A stretch of 64,000 nt of DNA. Origin: JABCZZ01 sp964454545. Lineage in GTDB: Bacteria; Pseudomonadota; Alphaproteobacteria; Rickettsiales; JABCZZ01. Of the stretch, positions 1 to 8,800 are shown piece by piece. Positions within the stretch are counted from its first letter, which is position 1, and each line of letters opens with the position of its first letter. The DNA lies in contig CAYVTI010000008.1 in assembly GCA_964454545.1 (NCBI GenBank), positions 7,015-71,014 on the forward strand, written 5' to 3'. The notes below the pieces were generated by a model. The model made no database searches and was not told the DNA's origin. It saw nothing but the letters and a program-made list of their open reading frames with translations. Both the position numbers and the translations under genes were made by a program.

Positions 1-471
1 TGAGCCGAACAGGGCGGAGCTCGCTCCCTTTACCACTTCGATCTGGCGTATATCATCTATGTTGACGGGGATATTTTCCCAGGCCGTGCGCGAGTAGTCG
101 TCAATAAATACCTGCCGTCCGTCGACCAGCACCAGCAGGCGGGGCTGAAAGGGCTGCTGGTAACCGCGTATGCCAACGTCAAAAGCATTCACACCGGACT
201 GAAAGATGTCGGTGCCGGGCACATACATGCCGATAATCTGCGGAATATTGCGCACGCCGGAGCGGCGGATATCCTCCGCGGTGATGATGGTCATGTTGGC
301 CGGTACGTCGCTTGCGCGCTGGGGCGTGCCGGTGGCGCTGCTGGTGACCGGCTCGCCGAACAGGGATTGCAGCGATCCATAATCAATCAGTTGGGCGCAT
401 GCCGGCTCATCATGGGCTGCAATGATGGCAGTGAAGGTCAGGAAGCAAGCAAAACCACGTGTTATCTTCAT
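1..471 (-). CDS. TonB-dependent receptor, N-terminal part (cut by window edge)
   Basis: The minus-strand frame from the ATG at 471 is open to base 1, giving 157 residues with no stop. It has a signal peptide ending near ACAQ, then a plug domain (SATGTPQRASDVPANMTII, GIRGYQQPFQPRLLVLVDG, IRQIEVVKGASSALFG) typical of TonB-dependent outer-membrane receptors. The mature part is nearly the same as the receptor at 23934-25994: I count about 19 differences in 130 aligned residues, mostly conservative. Its start lies 14 bases after the stop of a damaged yfiR-like gene, the same gene order as in the intact paralogous locus. The beta-barrel lies outside the window, so whether the gene is intact is unknown. 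The substrate cannot be told from the sequence. Confidence 0.9.
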   Translation of the reverse strand, partial: MKITRGFACFLTFTAIIAAHDEPACAQLIDYGSLQSLFGEPVTSSATGTPQRASDVPANMTIITAEDIRRSGVRNIPQIIGMYVPGTDIFQSGVNAFDVGIRGYQQPFQPRLLVLVDGRQVFIDDYSRTAWENIPVNIDDIRQIEVVKGASSALFGS

Positions 472-485
472 ATCAATCGCCCGGA

Positions 486-773
486 TCATATCTGTTTCAC
501 CAGCATCAGAAAAGCCGGTTCGAAGCTGATATGCGCGGCTTCCTGGCTGTAATAGATTTCCACGTGCGGCTTCGACACTGTGCCTATGACGCAATCGTTT
601 ACGAGGAACAGGGTTTTGGACCCGGTGGGAAGATCCAAGGCATCTGTGGCTGTGGCCAGCGAATAAGGCGGTAAAGATAAGAACAGGAGGCAGGCAAGGA
701 GAGGGCTTTTCTTAAACCTAAATATGCGTTCAGGCGTAAAAGAAAGCATGAAAGCCCTTTTGCTGGATTGCAT
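486..773 (-). pseudogene. Decayed YfiR-like periplasmic protein with its middle deleted
   Basis: The open frame of 95 codons (best start probably the ATG at 749) keeps a signal peptide and the family's C-terminus (CVIG..SKP.VEIYYS..A...F...F.MLVKQI). It lacks most of the roughly 185-residue domain present in the related genes at 23380 and 30080. Aligned by eye, the signal peptide runs into the segment LDLPTGSKTLFLVN, which matches DLAVGSKIAFITAG of the 30080 protein. That segment then jumps straight to the CVIG motif, and three further residues are missing in the AAEAAxIxF stretch. Two or three in-frame deletions explain it. It is probably non-functional, though it could still be exported as a small remnant. 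It lies directly upstream of a TonB receptor gene on the same strand. Confidence 0.7.
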
Positions 774-890
774 CTATACTGAAAATATTTACTACCTATA
801 ATTGATGTAATTTTCAAGGCTAATTCTATATATATAGGAATTTTGCCAGGAGTTAATAGCAAAAAAGACGCTTATAGGTTGTACAAGGCT

Positions 891-2429
891 TTAGTGTCGG
901 AAATGCCTGATACCGGTGAATACCATTGCCATATTATAACTGTCGGCGGCTTTGATGACTTCCTCATCCCGGATGGAGCCGCCGGGTTGAATCAGCGCAG
1001 CAATACCGGCTTTCGCCGCATTGTGCACGTTGTCATCAAACGGGAAGAAGGCATCGGACGCAAGCACCGCGCCTTGCGTAGAGAGCTTCGCTTCTTCCGC
1101 TTTCCAGCAGGCGATGCGCACGCTGTCCACCCGGCTCATCTGGCCCGCTCCAATGCCTACCGTCGCTTGATCCTTCGCGATGACAATGGCATTTGATTTC
1201 ACGTGCTTGGCGACCGTGAAGGCGAACAGCATGTCGTGCAACTCGGCGTCTGTCGGCTTGCGCGTGCTTACGGTCTTTATATCCTGCGCTGTCACGTGCG
1301 CGCTGTCCTGCTCCTGGAACAGGAAGCCGCCTGAAACGGTTTTCACCATGTAGCTTTGTGCGGGAGCGGGCATCCCGCCGGTGAGCAGAAGGCGCAAATT
1401 CTTCTTTTTTTCAAGCATTTTCATTGCTTCATCTTCGGCATCGGGAGCGATGATCACTTCGGCGAAAAGGCTGCCGATGGCCTCCACCGTTGCGGCGTCG
1501 AGCTTGCGGTTTGCTGCGATAATGCCGCCGTAAGCGCTTACCGGGTCACAGGCCAGGGCTTTCTTGTAGGCTTCCATAATATTCTTTCCAATAGCAACGC
1601 CACAGGGATTGGCGTGCTTGATGATGGCAATGGCGGGATCGGAAAATTCGCTTACCAGTTCGAAAGCGGCATCCGTATCGTTGATATTGTTATAGCTGAG
1701 TTCCTTGCCCTGAATCTGACGCGCGGTGCCGATGCCGAAGGGCGCATTATCATAAATATAGAAAGCCGCTTTCTGATGGGGGTTCTCGCCGTAACGCAGC
1801 ATCTGCCTGAGCCTGCCGGTGCTCATATACTCGGGGAAGGCCTGCAGCCCTGTTGCAAACCAGCGGCTGATGGCGGCGTCATAGGCGGCGGTGCGCGCAT
1901 AGGCCTTGGCGGCGAGTTTCTTGCGGGTGGCGAGAGTAGTATTTCCATTTTGTTTTATTTCCTCCATGACCGGCGCGTAGTCGGAGGGTTCGGTGATCAC
2001 CGTCACGCTTTCGTGATTCTTGGCGGCGGAGCGCAACATTGCCGGGCCGCCTATGTCGATGTTCTCGATGCAGGCGTCGTAGTCCGCGTCCTTGGTGACG
2101 GTGGCTTCGAAGGGATAGAGATTGATGACGACCAGATCGATGGGGGCGATATTGTGTTCCTTCATTGCCAATTCGTGTTCTTTGACTCCACGCCGTCCCA
2201 GCAGTCCGCCGTGGATTTTGGGGTGCAGCGTCTTCACCCTGCCGTCCAGCATTTCGGGAAATTCCGTATGTTCGGAGACTTCCCTCACCGCAATCCCTGC
2301 GTCTTTCAATGCTTTGGCGGTACCGCCGGTGGAAAGTATTTCGATGTTCCGGCTGGCCAGAAACCGGGCAAATTCGATGATGCCGGTCTTATCGGAAACG
2401 GAAAGCAGGGCGCGGGTGATTTTGGTCAT
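891..2429 (-). CDS. purH: Bifunctional AICAR transformylase / IMP cyclohydrolase
   Basis: PurH catalyses the last two steps of purine synthesis: formylation of AICAR with 10-formyl-THF, then ring closure to IMP. The 512 residues match the family's usual length. The N-terminal MGS-like cyclohydrolase domain shows ALLSVSDKTGI, STGGTAKAL, EMLDGRVKTLHPKIHGG and NLYPFE. The transformylase domain has LRYGENPHQKAA, KELSYNNINDTDAA, IIKHANPCGVA and the C-terminal DAFFPFDDNVHNAAKAGI. The start has a ribosome site (GAAGGA) five bases upstream of the ATG. It stands alone here; purE and purK lie about 30 kb away on the other strand. Confidence 0.98.
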   Translation of the reverse strand: MTKITRALLSVSDKTGIIEFARFLASRNIEILSTGGTAKALKDAGIAVREVSEHTEFPEMLDGRVKTLHPKIHGGLLGRRGVKEHELAMKEHNIAPIDLVVINLYPFEATVTKDADYDACIENIDIGGPAMLRSAAKNHESVTVITEPSDYAPVMEEIKQNGNTTLATRKKLAAKAYARTAAYDAAISRWFATGLQAFPEYMSTGRLRQMLRYGENPHQKAAFYIYDNAPFGIGTARQIQGKELSYNNINDTDAAFELVSEFSDPAIAIIKHANPCGVAIGKNIMEAYKKALACDPVSAYGGIIAANRKLDAATVEAIGSLFAEVIIAPDAEDEAMKMLEKKKNLRLLLTGGMPAPAQSYMVKTVSGGFLFQEQDSAHVTAQDIKTVSTRKPTDAELHDMLFAFTVAKHVKSNAIVIAKDQATVGIGAGQMSRVDSVRIACWKAEEAKLSTQGAVLASDAFFPFDDNVHNAAKAGIAALIQPGGSIRDEEVIKAADSYNMAMVFTGIRHFRH

Positions 2430-2453
2430 AATCCTTCAGTAATATATTTCAGG

Positions 2454-2483
2454 CGTCATTGCGAGCGTAGCGAAGCAATGACG
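2454..2483. repeat. REP-like palindrome CGTCATTGC...GCAATGACG
   Basis: A 9-bp perfect inverted repeat (CGTCATTGC / GCAATGACG) around a 12-base centre GAGCGTAGCGAA, which is itself partly self-complementary. The word CGTCATTGCGAGC is a common core of dispersed intergenic palindromes in many proteobacteria (general knowledge). It lies 25 bp upstream of the purH start codon. A shorter relative of the word (TGTCATTGCGAG) occurs at 37201-37212, upstream of amt. Confidence 0.6.
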
Positions 2484-2544
2484 AGATGCGCTTGTTAATA
2501 CGATTACTGCGCCGATTATGCAATGGGTGTTTTGACTTATAGGG

Positions 2545-3054
2545 CTAACGTCCTATACCGGCAGCCGCTAATTGATGGCCTGTAGCGGCAGGTGCGGCAG
2601 TAGGAGCAACTGTCGCTCCGTTAAAAGTGCTGCCATGGTATTGAATTTTAGGTTCTTCCATAGCCTTTACTCCGTCATGCGCGCCATTTATAAGACCTTG
2701 AGAACCATATTTGGCTAATGATTGTTTTATTCCCGCAAGCATTGCTTTTTCGTGATCACTAAATTGCGTCCCCAGCTCTACCTGGTGATTTACGCCTACC
2801 TGCGCGTTCTGTTCATGAAACAGCTGTCTTGGCGGCTTGGATATTTTATGTTTTATACCTTCTGGCGCTTTTATTTTTGATTCAAATAATCGGACGCCTT
2901 GCGCACATTTATCAGCCAATGCATTCTTAAAATTCATCGCGCCCTCTTTTATCCCCTTGCAGAGTCCTAAAAAAGCAGTCTTGAAGATTTCCTTATACAT
3001 CTGGAAACCATGTTCGACTGATTCTAAAATCTGTTCAAAGACATCATGCGCCAT
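2545..3054 (-). CDS. Hypothetical protein, 169 aa
   Basis: I do not recognise this protein. The first 60 residues are helical and amphipathic (DVFEQILESVEHGFQMYKEIFKTAFLGL) with two cysteines. The middle is basic and hydrophilic, and the last 35 residues are an Ala/Thr/Pro/Gly-rich tail (GATVAPTAAPAATGHQLAAAG). There is no signal peptide or clear membrane segment. An AGGA element stands 10 bases before the ATG. Composition is close to that of neighbouring genes. Similar low-complexity Ala-rich tails occur in the hypothetical protein at 57093, so both may be lineage-specific proteins. Confidence 0.6.
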   Translation of the reverse strand: MAHDVFEQILESVEHGFQMYKEIFKTAFLGLCKGIKEGAMNFKNALADKCAQGVRLFESKIKAPEGIKHKISKPPRQLFHEQNAQVGVNHQVELGTQFSDHEKAMLAGIKQSLAKYGSQGLINGAHDGVKAMEEPKIQYHGSTFNGATVAPTAAPAATGHQLAAAGIGR

Positions 3055-3251
3055 AAACTATCCTAATTACCTATAATTTTATCATAATCCTCTGGAAATA
3101 GTGTGAATTGTTTATGACAGGTATAATTCCCGCATGAATGGCTGGAAATAGATTATAATACAAATGGTTCCGGCTATCCTGCCGGTTGGGTGACTTGTAA
3201 CCGCTTAATCTTTATCGTAAAATCATTGGCCGCGCAGGGCGTTAGACGTAT

Positions 3252-4076
3252 TTATCTCTGGCAGTTCTTGCAGAAAAACGTGCTGCGGCCTGACTGGCGG
3301 AGGGTGGAAATGGGGGTTTTACAGGCGGGGCAGGGTTGTTTTGCGTGCCCGTAGACATTGAAATGGTGCTGGAAATAGCCCATTTCGCCGGAGGAGCGGA
3401 CATAGTCGCGCAGCGTCGATCCGCCGGATTTGATGGCCTCTTGGAGCACTTTCTTGATGCTTCTGATAAGCAGTCCGGCTTCTTTCCTTGTCACCTGATT
3501 GGCGGGTCTTGCGGGGTGTATGCCTGCCTTAAATAAGGCTTCGCAGGCGTAGATATTGCCTACTCCCACGATTTTGCTCTGATCCATGATCACCGATTTT
3601 ACAGGTGCTTTGGAGGATTGTAATAATGCATAAAAACGCGGGGCGTCCATTGCGTCATCCAGCGGTTCGCCGCCTAGCCCTGAAAATATTTTATCGCTTT
3701 TGATGGTTTTTTGCGTAGTGAGCGACATCAGGCCGAAACGGCGTGGGTCGTGAAATACCATCAGTTTATATGGGGTAAATTCCATAATCACATGATCATG
3801 CTTACGGAAACTTTCCGGCGGACTGTCATGCAATACCAGGCTGCCGCTCATGCCAAGATGGACAACGCATATCTGTTCATTATCCAGATGGATAAGAATG
3901 TATTTCGCCCGTCGCGTAATTCCCGTCACTTTGCGGTTTGTAAGCGCTTTCGCGAAATTCTCCGGCAGGGGCACGCGCAGGTTTCTCCGTCTGGCTAAGA
4001 CACTGGTAATCTTTTTTCCAACGATATTTTCCGCAAGGCCGCGGCATACGGTTTCCACTTCCGGCAGTTCGGGCAT
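3252..4076 (-). CDS. mutM: Formamidopyrimidine-DNA glycosylase (Fpg)
   Basis: Fpg removes oxidised purines such as 8-oxoguanine and nicks the abasic site. The 274 residues start MPELPEVET, giving the catalytic Pro and Glu at the extreme N-terminus once Met is removed. Further features are the lysine-bearing RRAKYILIHL segment, the helix-two-turn-helix MDQSKIVGVGNIYACEALF, and a C-terminal zinc finger (CPAC...CKNC) ending in the conserved QR. The start codon shares its A with the gspE stop (TAATG), so mutM is translationally coupled as the last gene of the oxidoreductase-gspE-mutM run. Confidence 0.97.
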   Translation of the reverse strand: MPELPEVETVCRGLAENIVGKKITSVLARRRNLRVPLPENFAKALTNRKVTGITRRAKYILIHLDNEQICVVHLGMSGSLVLHDSPPESFRKHDHVIMEFTPYKLMVFHDPRRFGLMSLTTQKTIKSDKIFSGLGGEPLDDAMDAPRFYALLQSSKAPVKSVIMDQSKIVGVGNIYACEALFKAGIHPARPANQVTRKEAGLLIRSIKKVLQEAIKSGGSTLRDYVRSSGEMGYFQHHFNVYGHAKQPCPACKTPISTLRQSGRSTFFCKNCQR

Positions 4077-5869
4077 TATACGAGCCTGTCCGTCAGGTCG
4101 ATGGTGCTGATAAGCTCCTGCAGGTCGATCTCACCCATGAGCACCTTGTCTATGCCGTCCATCGCCATGGGGATGAAGCCGTTATCGAGCGCGTAATCCA
4201 TGATCTGGTTGCGGGTGGCGCGGGTGGAGACAAGCTCGTCCATGCCCTCGTCGATGCGCAGGATTTCCGTGATGGCGACGCGCCCCTTATACCCCTTTCT
4301 TTTGCACTTATCGCAACCCACCGGATCATAGACGGTCGGCGGATCGTCGGGGTTGCAGTCCATGATGGCGCATTCGTCGCGCGTGGCGGGACGGGCTCTC
4401 CTGCAATGGATGCAGAGCTTGCGCGCGAGGCGCTGCGCGATGGAGCAGATAAGCGATCCGGCGAGCAGATGCGGTGGCACGCCGATATCGCTTAAGCGCG
4501 GTATGGCCCCGATGGAGTCGTTGGTGTGGAGCGTGGTATAGACCTGGTGGCCGGTAAGCGCGGCGCGCACCGCCATGATGGCGGTTTCCTCGTCGCGCAC
4601 TTCGCCGACGAAGATGATATCCGGGTCCTGGCGCATGAGCGACTTGATGCCGTGCTGGAAGTCGATCGAACCTTCGCGCACGCTGCTCTGGCGGATGAGC
4701 GGCAGCTGGTATTCCACCGGATCCTCAAGCGTCATGATATTGACGTCGATGGAGTTGATGTAGCTCAGCACCGAATAAAGCGTGGTGGTTTTACCGCTTC
4801 CGGTCGGGCCGGTGACGATGACGATGCCTTCGGGGCGCTTGATGAGCTTCTTGAGCAGGCGGATGTTATGATCGCTGAAGCCGAGGTTTTCAAGCGGCAC
4901 GAGTGAATGGGCCTTGTCGAGAAGGCGCATGACTACGTTCTCGCCATGCACGGTGGGTTGCGTCGCCACGCGGAAGTCGACTTCGCGGCCCATGACGTTA
5001 TAGGAAATGCGTCCGTCCTGCGGGTTACGGGTTTCCGCGATGTTCATGCCCGACATGATCTTGACGCGCACCAGCATGGCGCTCCAGTAATCGCGGTGGA
5101 AGCTCCTCACCTGGGTCATCTGTCCGTCGATGCGGTAGCGCAGGCGCAGGAACGCGCCTTCCGGTTCGAAGTGGATGTCGGAGGCGTTGTTCTTTATCGC
5201 GTCGATCAGCAGGGAGTTCACGAGGCGCACCGTCGGGTTGATATAGCCTTCCTGCCTGCCGTCGAGATGCGTTGTCTTTTCCCGTATGCCGGTCTCGATT
5301 TCACGCAGGATGCCGTCGATCGACATTTCGTATTCGTAATACTGGTCGATCAGCTCCATGATCTCCGTTTCGGTGCAGAACATCGGAACGATTTTCGTGC
5401 CCTTGGGGAAATTGCGGCGCACCTGGTCGATAGCGAGGATGTTGTAGACGTCCGCCATGGCAAGATGCACTTCACCGTTCTCAAAGGAGACGGCCATCAC
5501 CTTGTGGCGCGCCGCCAGATCTTTCGGAATATGCCTGATAACGGAAGCATCAAGCATTGTGGTTTTGGGGTCGAATTTCTGCGCGCCGGCAGATTCGGCA
5601 AGCACCTCGCCCAGCGTACTTTCCGTGACGAAGCCCATCTCGACAAGGATGGTGCCGAGCAGTTTCTTGGTGTTTTTCTGCTCCTGCAGCGCGATCTGCA
5701 ACTGGTCTTTGGAGATGAGGCCGAGCGCAATGAGCTTATCGCCAATACGCAGCGGCTTTTTCGTCACGCTGTCCACATCGGATCCGGGGCCGGCAGAAGG
5801 GAGAGGTTCAGGAACATTACCTGCGGGCGGCTTGTTATCTGGCGTATCTTTTGGACCCTTGGTATTCAT
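4076..5869 (-). CDS. gspE: GspE/PilB-family secretion ATPase
   Basis: This is the cytoplasmic hexameric ATPase that powers type II secretion or type IV pilus assembly. The 597 residues contain an MshEN/GspE N-terminal region (about 38-190), the linker VNSLLIDAIKNNASDIHFEP, Walker A GPTGSGKT (354-361), the Asp box, Walker B DPDIIFVGEVRD (415-426), a His box (TTLHTND) and a four-cysteine zinc module CIHC/CDKC (486, 489, 519, 522), which is typical of GspE/PilB and absent from PilT. A Pro-rich 35-residue N-terminal extension is unusual. The gene overlaps its neighbours on both sides (ATGA upstream, TAATG downstream). No other gsp or pil gene is in the window, so its machinery must be encoded elsewhere. 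Confidence 0.93.
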   Translation of the reverse strand: MNTKGPKDTPDNKPPAGNVPEPLPSAGPGSDVDSVTKKPLRIGDKLIALGLISKDQLQIALQEQKNTKKLLGTILVEMGFVTESTLGEVLAESAGAQKFDPKTTMLDASVIRHIPKDLAARHKVMAVSFENGEVHLAMADVYNILAIDQVRRNFPKGTKIVPMFCTETEIMELIDQYYEYEMSIDGILREIETGIREKTTHLDGRQEGYINPTVRLVNSLLIDAIKNNASDIHFEPEGAFLRLRYRIDGQMTQVRSFHRDYWSAMLVRVKIMSGMNIAETRNPQDGRISYNVMGREVDFRVATQPTVHGENVVMRLLDKAHSLVPLENLGFSDHNIRLLKKLIKRPEGIVIVTGPTGSGKTTTLYSVLSYINSIDVNIMTLEDPVEYQLPLIRQSSVREGSIDFQHGIKSLMRQDPDIIFVGEVRDEETAIMAVRAALTGHQVYTTLHTNDSIGAIPRLSDIGVPPHLLAGSLICSIAQRLARKLCIHCRRARPATRDECAIMDCNPDDPPTVYDPVGCDKCKRKGYKGRVAITEILRIDEGMDELVSTRATRNQIMDYALDNGFIPMAMDGIDKVLMGEIDLQELISTIDLTDRLV

Positions 5870-8800
5870 TCTGATGTACTGCCGTTAACCGATAAATGCT
5901 GATTGACCATATGTCCCAAGCAAAATTCGATCCACCCGGCTGTCAGTTTCTCCTGTACAGAATTCTGCTTCAGTCTTTCATTTAGAAACGTAAACGATAC
6001 ATTGTCAAGTAATTGATCCTGGTTAAAGCATGAATATACATAAACTATTTCGCCTGTATGCGGATCCACATGCTGCTGCAGGCACTGCGCGCAGATCTCC
6101 TTCATCATGCATTGCATGGGCGAGTTGATGCTGCCAATGGCGATATGATCTTTCTTCATGTATCGCCTTAATTCGTTATGGCGCGCTTTTGCGACCGCCG
6201 CCATCATCCTGTCCGAACCGATGACGACAACATGATCAATGTCGCTCATCTTGATCGGCTGATGGCCGATTCTGTCTTCCGCGTAGGCAAGCATGGCCTG
6301 TACGATGTTCCCATGGAATGTTTTATCATCCGGGCGGGATGGCTTAAACTCCGACATCTCATCACAGCACCAGACGATGACATCGGAAGCCTTCTCGATT
6401 TCCTCAACCTTATATCTGTCCGATGGTTTTTTATACCCAGCGAAGTAAAGCACCTTGCTGCCGCGTTCGCGCGCGGTCCGGCCAATGGAAAACAGCACTG
6501 CGTTGCCAAGCCCGCCTCCAACCAGCAGGATGTTCTTATTATGCGGGATTTCCGTTGCGGCGCCTGTCGGGCCCATGAGCACCAGCGGTTCACCCTTTTT
6601 AAGGTGAGCACAGAGATCAGACGATCCACCCATCTCCAGCGCGATGGCGGATAGCAACCCTTCCTCCTTGTCCACCCATGCGCCTGTCAGGGCAAGGCCT
6701 TCCATGGCGAGGGTAGTGGCCAGTGGCCAGTGATCAGTGGTCAGTTTCAATGCATTCGCCTCAAAATTCTGGAGGCGGTAAAATTGTCCGGGTTCGAATT
6801 GTTGTGCAGCAAGCGGGGCCTTGACCACGACTTCCACAATGTTGGATGTAAGCCTGATGACATCATGCACAGTTGCCCGTAATTCTTTGTTTATGGTTTC
6901 CAGAAACTGATCACTGGCCGCTGGCCACTGGCTGCTTCTTTTTGCAAGCATTTGCGATACCACAGGATATCCCTGCTTGGCGCTGCCCATCGCCTTGACC
7001 ACGTTGCCTGCGTAAGAAGGGTGCAGATCGCCAAAGAAACTGATCGCGCGGCCATCTTTTTCTACCGACATCAGCACGTGCGGCGCGGAGGGCTTGGAGA
7101 CTTTCTCAGGCGAAACCGGTCTGCCTTCTTCGTCCACTGCCTGAAAATATTTTCCGTGCAATGAAATACGTTCCGGGTCTTCGCGTTGCAGCACGGTGTT
7201 GGGATTCGTTCCGGCTGCGATCAGGATGGAGCAGGCGGGGAGGGTAAAAGTTGCATGCTCGTTGCTCTTTTCTTCCTTGCCCCCTGTCCCCTGCCCCCTG
7301 CAACCAAACTTGATTGCGCAGGCATGCCCATATTTATCCACCTCAACCGCCTCTGGCTCAAGATTTTCGACAAACCCGATTCCCTCCTCGAAGGCTTTTT
7401 CCACTTCCTCGTGATTCAGACGGTAGGATGGGGAATCGATCAAGCGTTTGCGGTAGACGAGTTTTACGCCGCCCCAGCTGTCCAATAACCGGCCTATATC
7501 CGGGTGCGCTTTCCTGCGCTCTTCGCGGATGGCCTGCGCATGGCGTATAAATTCTTCCGCGATTTCACTTTCTTCCTCGCTCCATCCGGCGCGCACGGCG
7601 CTTTCGCCTTTTTCCTTCACAAGAATTTCATAGCGCGACAGGAATTTTTCCACCTGCACCGGATAATAGGCGAGCGATTCCGTTGCGGTGTCAATGGCGG
7701 TCAGGCCACCGCCGATTACCACGATTGGAAGGCGCAGCTGCAGGTTGGCGATGGAATCCTGCTTCGCCGCGCCGCTTAGCTGCAAGGCCATCAGGAAATC
7801 GGATGCAGTGCGTACGCCACGAGCGAGACCGTTGGGTATATTGATGATAGTGGGCCGTCCCGCGCCCATACAGAGCGCAATATGATCAAAGCCGAGCCGC
7901 CAGGCGGATTCTACCGTTAAGGTGCCGCCGAATCGTACTCCTCCGAACATGGAGAAGTTATTGCGTCGTTCCAGCAGCAGGCGGATGACTTTCAGGAAAT
8001 TCTTGTCCCAGCGCACGGTAATGCCATATTCGGCGACGCCGCCGAAGCCGTATAAAATCCGCTCGTCCAGTTTCTCAAACAATTCTTTTACATCCCGTAT
8101 CGGCTCGAAACCCACCCTCGTTCCAGCGGGAGTGACGCCGGAAATTGCTTCCGGCAACGGCTCGATCTTCAGGCCGTCGATGCCGACGACGGTATGGCCG
8201 TCATTCATCAGGTGGTGTGCAAGCGTGTATCCGGCGGGCCCCAGTCCTGCAACCAGCACTTTGCAGCCACTGCCGGGCTTTGGAAGCGGGCGTTCAAGAT
8301 TAAGCGGGTTCCAGCGTGTGAGCAGAGAGTAGATTTCAAAGCCGTATGGCAGCTCAAGCACATCCATGAGCGTGCGGGTTTCGGCCTGCGGGATATTCAC
8401 CGGCTCCTGCTTCTGGTAGATGCAGCTTTTCATGCAGTCGTTGCAGATGCGGTGTCCGGTTCCGGCGCACATGGGATTATCGATAATGACGGTGGCGAGC
8501 GCGCCCACGGGAATGCCTTCGCTCTTCAGGAAATTCATCTCGGAGATTTTTTCCTCGAGCGGGCAACCGGCGAGGGGGATGTCCAACGAATTTTTCTTAA
8601 AAACAGAGTGATTAGAGCCGAGAATTGAGGGATGAGAGTTTTTCTCACTGGCCACTGTATTTTCCACTCTCGCCGTTTCCTTCATTCCCTTCGAGCAGGA
8701 ATCCTTGCCCTGATTGTGGCACCAGATACAGTAGTTGGTTTCATCAAGAGCTTTTGCGAGCGCTATGCCTTCATCGGTCAGGGCGAAGCCTTCGCGCGGG

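Noticed and set aside
1356..2498. Plus-strand open frame of 380 codons
   Set aside because: It lies opposite purH, has no ribosome site, and its product is rich in Gly/His/Phe as expected from the reverse strand of a GC-moderate gene.
4907..5902. Plus-strand open frame of 331 codons
   Set aside because: Antisense shadow of gspE; His/Asp/Val-rich, no family resemblance.
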